This document shows, piece after piece, positions 13,501 to 26,600 of a DNA stretch of 64,000 bases. The position numbers and the translations under genes are program-made. Origin of the DNA: Aristolochia californica (taxonomy: Eukaryota > Streptophyta > Magnoliopsida > Piperales > Aristolochiaceae); the NCBI GenBank assembly GCA_029961685.1, contig JARWKL010000001.1, positions 26,176,295 to 26,240,294 of the forward strand, in the 5' to 3' direction. Position 1 is the stretch's first letter. Each line of letters opens with the position of its first letter. The notes under the pieces are model-generated. The model made no database searches and was not told where the DNA came from. It saw only the letters and a program-made list of their open reading frames with translations.

Positions 13501-16500
13501 CATGCTTGAAACATGTTAAAGATTCAAATAACCTATCGATCCAAACCTTTTAAAGAGAATAACAAACGCTCATTAAATTCTTAAGTGAACATGTTGTGGT
13601 ATATTTACCCGATTCAAACAACCATTATTTTGCCCATTTACAAAAAGTTGACCTAACGATCATAGATGACTGTAAAGCGATTTATCATGCGTAACGAGCT
13701 ATATTTACCTAAGAAATGATTTATTGATTGGGAGTCAACACACAGTTAAAAATCCCCCCCCCCTCCCTCTTTTCCTGACGATAGGAAAACCTGATATATA
13801 AAAACTAAAAAGAGCTTACAATGCCTAAAAATAAAAAACACTTTTTGGAATTATGTCTCTCTACATTTGTGCATTGTGCATTTCCATTTTTTTATGTAGT
13901 CTTTTTTCTTAAATCAAAACTTTGAGTTTTCACTTTGCCTTCATCCCGTAAACCAAAAAGGCAAATAGATCACATCAAAATGAAAATTTTGGAGTTTATG
14001 TGTGGAAAAAAATTTAAAACAATAAAAAATGCAAGTAAAGAAAATTTATTTACCCACCAAAAATGAACACAAATATTTTGTTGTCCAAGTTTGGGAAATT
14101 CCACTAGTTCAACCATCAAAAGATTGGAATTTTATAAGAAAAAGATTTCTTCCGCACATGCTTTAAAAATGCATATGCATGCTTGAAACTTGTTAAAATT
14201 GAAAATTACCTACGAATTAGAACCTTTTAAAGAGAATAACAAACGCTCATTAAATTATCAAGAGAACGTGTGGTGGGACATTTACCTGAGTCAAACAAGA
14301 CATCATTTTGTCGATTTACAATAAGCTGATCTTACGATCATAGATGATTGTAAACTGATTTATCATGTGTAACGGGCTATATTACCCTAAGGAAAGACTT
14401 ATGGATTGGGAGTCAACACATGGCTAAAAATCCCCTACCTCCCCCTTTTCTTGATGATTGGAAAACGTGATATATAAAAACTAAAAAGAGCTTACAATCC
14501 CTAAAAATAAAAAACACTCTTTAGAATTATCTCTCCCTACATTTGTGCATTGTGCATTTCCATTTCAGATGTACTCTTTTTTGTTAAATAAAAACTTTCA
14601 ATTTTCGCTATCCCTTCATCCAATAAACCAAAAAGGAAAAAAGATCACAAGAAAATCAAAGATTTTAGAGTTTATGTATGGAAAAAATTTAAAACAACAA
14701 CAAATGTAAGTAAAGAAAATTTATTCAAACACATTAAATGAAAACAAAAGTTTCGTTGTCCAAGTTTGGGAAATTCCACTAGTTGTTGACCCTAACAGCT
14801 TGGAATTTTATAAGAAAGAGATTTCTTCCACACATTCTTGAAAAATGGATATACAGGCTTGAAACATATTAAAGATGCAAATCACATACGGATCCAAACC
14901 TTTTAAATAGAATAATAAACGCTCATTAAATTCTCAAGTGAATGTGCGGTGGGATATTTACCCGAGTCAGACAAGCCATTATTTTGCCCATTTACAAAAA
15001 ACTGACCTAACGATCATAGATGATTGTAAAGTGATTTATCATGCCTAACGGCCTATATTACCCTAATAAATGACTTATGGATTGGGAGTCAACACTCAGT
15101 TAAAAATCCCCCACCTCCCCCTTTTCCTGACGATTGCAAATCCTGATATACACAAACAAAAAAGAGGTCACAATCCCTAAAAATTACAGACACTCTTTGG
15201 AATTATATCTCTCTACATTTGTGCGTTGTGCATTTCCATTTTAGATGTACTCTTTTTTTTTAAATTAAAACTTTGAGTTTTCGCTTTCCCTTCATCCCGT
15301 AAACCAAAAAGGCAAATAGATCACGACAGAATGAAAATTTTCGAGTTTATTTATGGAAAAAATTTAAAATAATAAAAAAAGGAAGTAAACAAATGTTATT
15401 CTCACACCAAAAATGAACACAAAAGTTTTGTTATCCAAGTTTGGGAAATTCCACTAGTTCAACCCTAAAAACTTGGAATTTTATAAGAAAGAGATTTCTT
15501 CCACACATGCTTTAAAAATGGATATGCATGCTTGAAACATGTTAAATATGCAAATCACCTATGGATTAAAACCTTTTAAAGAGAATAACAAACGCTCATT
15601 AAACTCTCAAGTGAACGGGCGGTGGGATATTTACCCGAGTCAAACAAGCCATTATTTTGCCCACTTACAAAAAGTTGACCTCACAATCATAGATGATTGT
15701 AAGGTGATTTATCATGCATAATGGGCTATATTACCCTAAGAAATGACTTATGGATTGGGAGTCAACACTCAGTTAAAAATCCCCCGATTCCCCCTTTTCG
15801 CGACGATTGCATAACCTAATATATAAAAACTAGAAAGAGTTTACAATCCCCAAAAATTACAAGCACTCTTTGGAATTATCTCTCTCTACATTTGTGCATT
15901 TTGCATTTCTCTTTTAGATGTACTCTTTTTTCTTCAATCTAAACTTTGAGTTTTCGCTCTTCCTTCATCCCGTAAACCAAAACGGCAAATAGATCACAAA
16001 AAAATGAAAATTTTAGAGTTTATGTATGGAAAAAAATTAAAACAATAACAAATGTCAGTAAATAAAACTTATTCACACCCCACAAATGAACACAAAAGTT
16101 TTGTTGTCCATTTTTCCCAAATTCCACAAGTTGTTGACCCTAACATCTTGGAATTTTAGAAAAAAGAGATTTCTTCCACACATGCTTTAAAAAGGGATAT
16201 GCATGCTTGAAACATGTTAAAGATTCAAACGACCTTTGGATAAAAACCTTTTAAAGAGAATAACAATCGCTCATTAAATTCTTAAGTGAACGTGCTATGG
16301 GATATTTACCCGAGTCAAATAAGCCACTATTTTGCCCATTTTAAAAAACTGACCTAACGATCATCGATGATTGTAAAGTGATTTATCATGTGTAATGGGC
16401 TATATTACCCTAAGAAATGACTTATGGATTGGAGTCAACACTCAGTTAAAAATCCCCCGCCTCCCGCTTTTCCTAACGATTGCAAAACCTGATACATAAA

Positions 16501-17290
16501 AACTAAAAAGAGCTCGCAATCTCTAAAAATTACAGACACTCTTTGGAATTATCTCTCTCCATATTTGTGCATTGTGAATTTTCAATTTAGATGTTCTCAG
16601 TTTTCATAAATCAAAACTTTGAGTTTTCACTCTCCCTTCATCCCGTAAACCAAAAAAGCAAATAGATCACAACAAAATGAAAATTTTAGAGTTTATGTAT
16701 GGAAAAAATTTAAAACAATAACAAATGTACTTAAAGAAAATTTATTCACACACCACAAATGAACACAAATGTTTTGTTGTCCAAGTTTGTGAAATTTCAC
16801 TAGTTCAACCTTAACAACTTGGGATTTTATAAGAAAGAGATTTCTTCCGCACATGCTTTAAACATGGATATGCATGCTTGAAACATGTTAAAGATGCAAA
16901 TCACCTATGGATCCAAACCTTTTAAAGAGAATAACAAACGCTCATTAAATTCTCAAGTGAACGTGTTGTGGGATATTTACCCGAGTCAAACAAGCTATTA
17001 TTTTGCCCATTTATAAAAAGTTGACCTAATGATCATAGATGATTGTAAATTGATTTATCATGCGTAACGGGCTATATTACCCTAAGAAATGACTTATGGA
17101 ATGGGATTCAACACTCGGTTAAAAATTCTATGCCTCCCCCTTTTCCCCAACGATTGAAAAACCTTATATACAAAAACTAAAAGGAGCTCATAATCCCTAA
17201 AAATTACAGACACTCTTTGGAATTATCTCTCTCTACATTTGTGCATTGTGTTCCACTTTAGATGTACTCTTTTTTCTTAAAGGAAAACAT
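10570..17290. repeat. Higher-order repeat copy A (10 monomers, ~6.7 kb)
   Basis: Anchors at 10831, 11505, 12167, 12840, 13513, 14190, 14865, 15539, 16214 and 16885. The monomers correspond one to one, in order, with those of the next block: 10831 to 17555, 11505 to 18229, 12167 to 18903, 12840 to 20249, 13513 to 20922, 14190 to 21594, 14865 to 22270, 15539 to 22942, 16214 to 23615, and 16885 to 24950. Shared private variants include GAAATTTCACTACTTC, TGGACACAAAAGTTTTG, GATGGAAAAGTCATTTTGTC, AACAATCATTAAATTCTAAAG and CCACAAGTTGTTGACC. Spacing before 12167 is 662 because about 11 bases are missing near 12080. A run of ten C at 13754-13763 is the longest homopolymer C run I noticed. Confidence 0.85.
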
Positions 17291-20200
17291 TGAGTTTTCC
17301 CTCTCCCTTCATCCCGTAAACCAAAAAGGCAAATAGATCACAACAAAATGAAAATTTTAGAGATTATGTATGGAAAAAATTTAAAACAATAAAAAAAGTA
17401 AGTAAATAAAATTTATTCACACACCACAAATGAACACAAAAGTTTTGTTGTCCAATGTAGTGAAATTTCACTACTTCAACCCTAACTGCTTGGAGTTTTA
17501 TAAGAAAGAGATTTCTACCCCACATGCTTTAAAAATGAATATGCATGTTTGAAACATGTTAAAGATGCAAATCACCTATCGATCAAAATATTTTAAATAG
17601 AATAACAAACGGTCATTAAATTCTAGAGTGAACGTGCTGTGCGATATTTACCCGAGTCAAACAAGTCATTTTTTTCACATTTAAAAAAAGTTGACTTAAC
17701 GATCATAGATGATTGTAAAGTGATTTATCATGCGTAACGGGCTATATTACCCTAAGAAATCACTTATGGAATTGGAGTCAACACTCAGTTAAAAATCCCC
17801 CGCCTCCCCCTTTTCCAGACGGTTGCAAAACCTGATATACAAAAACTACAAAGATCTCCCAATCCCTAAAAATTACAGACACTCTTTGGAATTATACCTC
17901 TCTACATTTGTGCATTTTGCATTTCCATTTTAGATGTACTCTTTTTTTTTAAATCAAAACATTGAGTTTTTGCTCTCCCTTCATCCCGTAAACAAAATAG
18001 GCAAATAGATCGCAACAAAATGAAAATTTTAGAGTTTATGTATGGAAAAATTTTATATCAATAACAAATGTAAGTAAAAAAAAATTTATTGACACACCAC
18101 AAATGGACACAAAAGTTTTGTTGTCCAAGTTTGGGAAATTCCACTAGTTCCACCTTAACGGCTAGGAATTTTATAAGAAAGCGATTTCATCCACACATGC
18201 TTTAAAAATGGATATGCATGCTTGAAACATGTTAAAGATGCAAATCGCCTATGCATCCGAACCTTTTAAAGAGAATAACAAACGCTCATTAAATTCTCAA
18301 GTGAACATGTTGTGGGATATTTACTCAAGTCAAACGACCATTATTTTGCCCATTTAAAAAAAGTTGACCTAACGATCATAGATGATTGTAAAGTGATTTA
18401 TCATGCATAACGGGCTATATTACCATAAGAAATGACTTATGGATTGGGAGTCAACACTCAATTAAAAATCCCCCACCTCCCCCTTTTTCCGACGATTGCA
18501 AAACCTGATATATAAAAACTAAAAAAAGCTTACAATCCCTAAAAATTATAGACACTCTTTGGCATTATCACTCTCTACATTTATGCATTGTGTATTTCCT
18601 TTTTAGATGTACTGTTTTTTCTTCAATCAAAACTTTGAGTTTTCTCTCTCCTTTCATCCCTTAAACCAAAAAGGCCAATAGATCACAACAAAATGAAACT
18701 TTTAGACTTTATGTATCGAAAAAATTTAAAACAATAGCAAATGTAACTATAGAAAATTTATTCACACACCACAAATAAACACAAATGTTTTGTTGTCAAA
18801 GTTTGGGAAATTCCACTAGTTGTTTACCCTAACAACTTGGAATTTTATAAGAAAGAGATTTCTACCACACATGCTTTAAAAATGGATATGCATGCTTGAA
18901 ACATGTTAAAGATGCAAATCACCTACCGATCCAAACCTTTTAAATAGAATTACAAATGATCATTAAATTATCAAGTGACCGATCGGTGGCATATTTACTC
19001 GAGTCAAACAAGTCATTATTTTGCCCATTTACAAAAAGCTGACCTAACGATCATAGATGATGGAAAAGTCATTTTGTCATGCGTAAGGGGCTATATTACC
19101 CTAAGAAATGACTTATAGATTGAGAGTCAACACTAAGTTAAAAATCCCCAGCCTCCCCCTTTTCCTGACGATTGCAAAACCTGATATATAAAAAATAAAA
19201 AGAGCTCACAATCCCTAAAATTTACGGACTCTCTTTGGAATTATCTCTCTCTACATTTGTGCATTGTGCATTTCCATTTTAGATCTACTCTTTTTTCTTA
19301 AATCAAAACTTTGAGTTTTCGTTCTCCCTTCATCCCGTCAACCAAAAAGGCAAATAGATCACAACAAAATGAAAATTTTAGAGTTTATATATGGAAAAAA
19401 TTTAAAACAATAACAAATCTAAGTAAAAAAAATATATTCACACACCACAAATGAACACAAAAGTTTTGTTGCCCCAGTTTGGGAAATTCTAGCAGTTATT
19501 GAGCCTAACAACTTGGAATTTTGTAAGAAAGATATTTCTTCCACACATGCTTTAAAAATGGATATGCATGCTTGAAACATCATAAAGACGAAAATCACCT
19601 ACGGATCCAAACCTTTTAAAGAGAATAACAAACGCACATTAAACTATCAAGTGAACGTGCAGTGGGACATTTACTAGAGTCAAACAAGCCATTATTTTGC
19701 TCATTTAAAAAAAGCTGACCTAACGATCAAAGAAGATTGTAAAGTGATTTATCATGCGTAACAGGCTATATTACCCTATGAAATGACTTATGGATTGAGA
19801 GTCAACACTCATTTTAAAATCCCCCGCCTCCCCCTTTTCCTGACGATTGCAAAACCTGATATATAAAAATTAAAAAGAGCTCACAATCCCTTAAAATTGC
19901 AGACACTCTTTGGAATTATCTCTCTACATTATGGAATTGTGCATTTCCATTTTAGATGTACTCTTTTTTCTTCAATCAAAACTTTGAGTTTTCATTTTGC
20001 CTTCATCCCGCAAACCAAAAAGGCAAATAGATCAATACAAAATGAAAATTTGAGAGTTTATGTGTGGAAAAATTTTAATACAATAATAAATGTAAGTAAA
20101 GAGAATTTATTCACACACCACAAATGAACACAAACGTTTTGTTGCCCAAGTTTGGGAAATTCCACTAGTTCAATCCTAACAACTTGGAATTTTAAAGAAA

Positions 20201-23200
20201 GTGATTTCTTCCACACATGCTTTAAAAATGGATATGCATGCTTTGAACATGTTAAAGATGAAAATCACCTATGTATCCAAACCTCTTAAAGAGAATAACA
20301 AACAATCATTAAATTCTAAAGTGAACGTGCCGTGGGACATTTACCCGAGTCAAACAAGCCATTATTTTGCCCATTTACAAAAAGTTGACCTAACGATCAT
20401 AGATGATTGTAAAGTGATTTATCATGTGTAACGGGCTCTATTACCCTAAGAAATGACTTATGGATTGGGAGTCAACACTTGGTTAAAAACCCCCCGCCTC
20501 CCCCTTTTCCCGACGATTGCAAAACCTAATATACAAAAACTAAAAAGAGCTCACAATCCCTAAAAATTACAGACACTCTTTGGAATTTTGTCTCTCTACA
20601 TTTGTTCATTGTGCATTTTTATTTTAGATGCACTCTTTTTTCTTAAATCAAAACTTTGAGTTTTCGCTCAACCTTCATTCCCTAAACCAAAAAGGCAAAT
20701 AGATCAGAACAAAATGAAAATTTTTGAGTTAACGTATGGAAAAAGTTTAATACAATCTCAAATGTAAGTAAACAAAATTCATTCACACACCACAAATGAA
20801 CACAAAAGTTTTCTTTTCCAAGATTGGGAAATTCCACTAGTTCAACCCTAACAGCTTGGAATTTTATAAGAAAGAGATTTCTTCCACACATGCTTAAAAA
20901 ATGGATATGCATGCTTGAATAATGTTAAAGATTCAAATAACCTGTCGATCCAAACCTTTTAAAGAGAATAAAAAATGCACATTAAATTCTTAAGTTAACA
21001 TGCAATGGGATATTTACCCGATTCAAGCAACCATTATTTTGCCCATTTACAAAAAGCTGAAATGACGATCTTAGATGATTGTAAAGTGATTTATCATGCA
21101 TAACGAGCTATATTTAACTAAGAAATGACTTATGGATTGGGAGTCAACACTCAGTTAAAAATTCCCCCCCTCCCTCTTTTCCCGACTATAGGAAAACCTG
21201 ATATATAAAAACTAAAAAGTGCTTACAATGCCTAAAAATAAAAAACACTTTTTGGAATTATGTCTCTCTACATTTGTGCATTGTGCATTTCCTTTTTTTA
21301 TGTAGTCTTTTTTATTAAATCAAAACTTTGATTTTTCGCTCTGCCTTCATCCCGTAAACCAAAAAGGTAAATTGATCACATCAAAATGAAAATGATGGAG
21401 TTTATGTATGGAAAAAAATTAAAACAATAAAAAATGCAAGTAAAGAAAATTTATTTGGCCACCACAAATGAACACAAATGTTTTGTTGTCCAAGTTTGGG
21501 AAATTCCACTAGTTCAACCATAAAAGCTTGGAATTTTATAAGAAAGAGATCTCTTCCGCACATGCTTTAAAAATGGGTATGCATGCTTGAAACAAGTTCA
21601 AGATCAAAATCACCTATGGATCAGAAACTTTTAAAGAGAAGAACAAACGCACATTAAATTATCAAGAGAACGTGCGGTGGGACATTTACCTGAGTCAAAC
21701 AAGACATTATTTTGCCCAATTACAATAACTGATCTTACGATCATATATGATTGTGAACTGATTTATCATGTGTAATGGGCTATATTACCCTAAGAAAAGA
21801 CTTATGGATTGGGAGTCAACACTTGGCTAAAAATCCCCTGCCTCCCCCTTTTCTCGATGATTGGAAAACGTGATATATAAAAACTAAAAAGAGCTTACAA
21901 TCCCCAAAAATTAAAAACACTCTTTGGAATTATCCCTCCCTACATTTGTGCATTGTGCATTTCCATTTTAGATGTACTCTTTTTTTTTAAATCAAAACTT
22001 TCAGTTTTCGCTATCCCTGCATCCAGTAAACCAAAAAGGCAAAAAGATCACAAGAAAATCAAAAATTTTAGAGTTTCTGTATGGAAAAAATTTAAAACAA
22101 CAACAAATGTAAGTAAAGAAAATTTATTCAAACATCCACAAATGAAAACAAAAGTTTTGTTGTCCAAGTTTGGGAAATTCCACTAGTTGTTGACCCTAAC
22201 AGCTTGGAATTTTATAAGAAAGAGATTTCTTTCACACATGCTTGAAAAATGGATATGAAGGCTTGAAACATATTAAAGATGCAAATCCAAACGGATCCAA
22301 ACCTTTTAAAGAGAATAATAAACGCTCATTAAATTCTCAAGTGAACGTTCGGTGGGATATTTAGCCGAGTAAAACAAGCCATTATTTTGCCCATTTACAA
22401 AAAAGCTGACCAAATGATCATAGATGATTGTAAAGTGATTTATCATGCCTAACGGGCTATATTACCCTAAGAAATGACTTATGGATTGGGAGTCAACACT
22501 CATTTTAAAATCCCCCACCTCCCCTTTTTCTCGACGATTGCAAATCTTGATATACAAAAACAAAAAAGAGATCACAATCCCTAAAAATTACAGACACTCT
22601 TTGGAATTATATCTCTCTACATTTGTGCGTTGTGCATATCCATTTTAGATGTACTCTTTTTTCTTAAATCAAAAGTTTGAGTTTTCACTCTCCCTTCATC
22701 CCGTAAACCAAAAAGGAAAATGATCACAACAGAATGAAAATTTTAGAGTTTATTTATGGAAAAAATTTAAAACAATAACAAATGTAAGTAAAGAAAAGTT
22801 ATTCTCACACTACAAATGAACACAAAAGGTTTGTTGTCCAAGTTTTGGAAATTCCACTAGTTCAACCCTAAAAACTTGGAATTTTGTAAGAAAGAGATTT
22901 CTTCCACACATGCTTTAAAAATGGATATGCATGCTTGAAACAAGTTAAATATGAAAATCACCTATGCATCAAAACCTTTTAAAGAGAATAACAAACGCTC
23001 ATTAAATTCTCAAGTGAAGGGGCGGTGGGATATTTACCCGAGCCTACAAGCCATTATTTTGCCCATTTACAAAAAGTTGACCTCACGATCATAGATGATT
23101 GTAAGGTGATTTATCATGCATAACGGGCTACATTACCCTAAGAAATGACTTATGGATTGGGAGTCAACACTCAGCTAAAAATCCCCCGCTTCCCCCTTTT

Positions 23201-25360
23201 CCCGACGATTGCATAACCTAATATATAAAAACTAGAAAGTATTTACAATCCCCAAAAATTACAAACACTCTTTGGAATTATCTCTCTCTACATTTGTGCA
23301 TTTTGCATTTCTCTTTTAGATGTACTCTTTTTTATTCAATCTAAACTTTGACTTTTTGCTCTCCCTTCATTCCGTCAACCAAAATGGCAAATAGATCACA
23401 ACAAAATGAAAATTTTAGAGTTTATGTAGGGAAAAATTTTTAAAAAATAATAAAAGTCAGTAAATAAAATTTATTTACACCCGACTAATGAACACAAAAG
23501 TTTTGTTGTCCAAGTTTGGCAAATTCCACAAGTTGTTGACCCTAACAGCTTGGAATTTTAGAAAAAATAGATTTCTTCCACACATGCTTTAAAAAGCGAT
23601 ATGCATGCTTGAAACATGTTCAAGATGAAAATGACCTTTGGATCAAAACCTTTTAAAGAGAATAACAAACGCTCATTAAATTCTTAAGTGAACGTGCGGT
23701 GGGATATTTACCCGAGTAAAACAAGCCATAATTTTGCCCATTTACAAAAAGCTAACCTAACAATCATAGATGATTGTAAAGTGATTTATCATGCATAATA
23801 TATTACCCTAAGAAATGACATATTGATTGGGATTCAACACTCAATTAAAAATCCCCCGCCTTCCCCTTTTCCCAATGATTGCCAGACCTGATATATAAAA
23901 ACTAAAAAGAGCTCACAATCCCTAAAAATTACAGACACTCTATGGAATTATCTCACCCTGCATTTGTTTATTGTGCAATTCCATTGTATACGTACTCTTT
24001 TTTCTTAAATAAAAACTTTTAGTTTTCACTCTCCCTTCATCCCGTAAACCAAAAAGGCAAATAGGTCACAACAAATTGAAAATTATAGAGTTTATGGAAA
24101 AATTTAAAAAAATAACAAATGTAATGAAATTTTTTTTATTCACACACGACAAATGAACACAAAAGTTTTGTTGTCCAAGTTTGGGAAATTTCACCAGTTT
24201 AACCCTAACAGCTTGGAATTTTATAAGAAAGAGATTTCTTCCACACATGCTTTAAAAATGGATATGCATGCTTGAAACAAGTTAAAGATGCAAATCATGT
24301 ATGGATCCAAACCTTTTAAAAAGAATAACAAACGCTCAATGAATTCTACCGTAAACGTGCTGTGGGATATTTACCCGAGTCAAACAAGCCATTATTTTAC
24401 CCATTTTAAAAACCTGACCTAACGATCATAGATGATTGTAAAGTTATTTATCAAGCGTAACGGGCAATATTACCCTAAGAAATGACTTATGGATTGGAGT
24501 CAACACTTTGTTAAAAATCCCCCGCCTCCCACTTTTCCCGACGATTGCAAAACCTGATACATAAAAACTAAAAAGATCTCACAATCCCTAAAAATTACAG
24601 ACACTATTTGGAATTATCTCTCTCTATATTTGTGCATTATGAATTTCCATTTTAGATGTTCTCTGTTTTCTTTATTCAAAACTTTGAGTTTTCACTCTCC
24701 CTTCTTCCCGTAAACCAAAAAGGCAAATAGATCACAAAAAAATGAAAATTTTAGAGTTTATGTAAGGAAAAAATTTAAAACTATAACAAATGCACTTAAA
24801 GACAATTTATTCACACACCACAAATGAACACAAATGTGTTGTTGTCCAAGTTTGTGAAATTTCACTAGTTCAACCCTAACAACTTGGAATTTTATAAGAA
24901 ATAGATTTCTTCCGCACATGCTTTAAACATGGATATGCATGCTTCAAACATGTTAAAGATGCAAATCACCTATGGATCCAAACCTTTTAAAGAGAATAAG
25001 AAATGCTCATTAAATTCTCAAGTGAATGTGTTGTGGAATATTTACCCGAGTCAAACAAGCCATTATTTTGCCCACTTACAAAAAGTTGACCTAATGATCA
25101 TAGATAATTGTAAAGTTAATTATCATGCGTAACGGGCTATATTACCCTAAGAAATGACTTATGGAATGGGATTCAACACTCGGTTAAAAATCCTCCACCT
25201 CCCCCTTTTTTCCAACGATTGCAAAACCTGATATACAAAAACTAAAAGGAGCTCACAATCCCTAAAAATTACAGACACTCTTTGGAATTATCTCTCTCTA
25301 CATTTGTCCATTGTGTTCCACTTTAGATGTAGTCTTTTTTCTTAATTCAAAACATTGAGT
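17291..25360. repeat. Higher-order repeat copy B (12 monomers, ~8.1 kb)
   Basis: Anchors at 17555, 18229, 18903, 19579, 20249, 20922, 21594, 22270, 22942, 23615, 24279 and 24950. It repeats the monomer order of the preceding block, with two additional monomers (anchors 19579 and 24279) that have no counterpart there. The offset between copies steps from about 6,725 to 7,410 to 8,065 bp, i.e. by one monomer each time. Corresponding copies such as 12840 and 20249 differ at about 4 of 115 aligned bases. The two blocks are adjacent, so this is a tandem duplication followed by, or combined with, gain or loss of single units. Confidence 0.83.
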
Positions 25361-26600
25361 TTTCCCTCTTCCTTCATCCCGTAAAAAAAAAAGGCAAATA
25401 GATCACAACAAAAGGAAAATTTTAGAGTTGATGCATGGAAAAATATTAAAACAATAACAAATATAAGTAAAAAAAATTATTCACACACCACAAATGAACA
25501 CAAAAGTTTTGTTGTCCAAGTTTTTGAAATTCCACTAGTTCAACCCTAACAGCTTGGAATTTTATAAGAAAGAGATTTCATCCCCACATGCTTTAAAAAT
25601 GGATATGCATGCCTGAAACATGTTAAAGATGCAAATCACCTATGCATCCAAACCTTTTAAAGAGAATAACAAACGCTCATTAAATTTTCAAGTGAACGGG
25701 CTGTGGGATGTTAACCTGATTCAAACAACCATTATTTTGCCCATTTACAAAAAGATGACCTAACGATCAAAGATGATTGTAAAGTGATTTATCATGCGTA
25801 ACGGACTATATTACCCTAAGAAAAGACTTATTGTTTGGGAGTGAACACTCAGTTAAAAATCCCCTGCGTCCCCCTTTTCCCGACAATTGCAAAACCTAAT
25901 ATATAAAAACTAAAAGTGCTTACAATCCCTAAAAATTAAAGACGCTCTTTGGTATTTTCTCTCTCTACATTTATGCATTGTGCATTTCTATTTTAGATGT
26001 ACTCTTTTTTCTTCAATCAAAGCATTGAGTTTTCGTTTTCCCTTCATCCCGTAAACCGAAAAGGCCAATAGATCACAATAAAATAAAAATTTTAGAGTTT
26101 ATGTATCAAAAAAATTTAAAACAATAACAAATGTAAGTCTAGAAAATTTATTCACACACCACAAATGAACACAAAATTTTGTTGTCCAAGTTATGTAAAT
26201 TGCACTAATTGTTGACCCTAATAGCTTGGAATTTTAGAAGAAAGAGATTTCTTCCACACAGGCTTCAAAAATAGATATGTATTCTTGAAACATGTTAAAG
26301 ATGCAAACCACCTACCGATCCAAACCTTTTAAAGAGAATAATAAACGCTCATTAAAGTATCATGTGAACGATCGGTGGGATATTTACCCGAGTCAAACAA
26401 GCCATCATTTTGCTCATTTAAAAAAAGTTGACCTAACAATCATAGAGGATGGAAAAGTGATTTATCATGCATAACGGGCTATATTACCCTAAGAAAAGAC
26501 TTATGGATTGAGAGTCAACACTCAGTTAAAAATTCCTTGCCTCCCCATTTTCCCGACGATTGCAAAACCTGAAATAAAAAAACCAAAAAGAGCTCACAAT
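25361..26600. repeat. Satellite segment (monomers 39-40), GATGG subtype
   Basis: Anchors at 25620 and 26292. The pair matches 37025 and 37698: the first monomer has CCCACATGC and TATGCATCC, the second has GATGGAAAAGTGATTTATC and GGCCAATAGATCACAA. The second monomer also resembles 12167 and 18903. This links the 25-26 kb and 37-38 kb parts of the array at a distance of 17 monomers. Confidence 0.75.

Noticed and set aside
13754..13763. Run of ten C as a distinct microsatellite
   Set aside because: It is a local expansion of the normal C-tract of the monomer.
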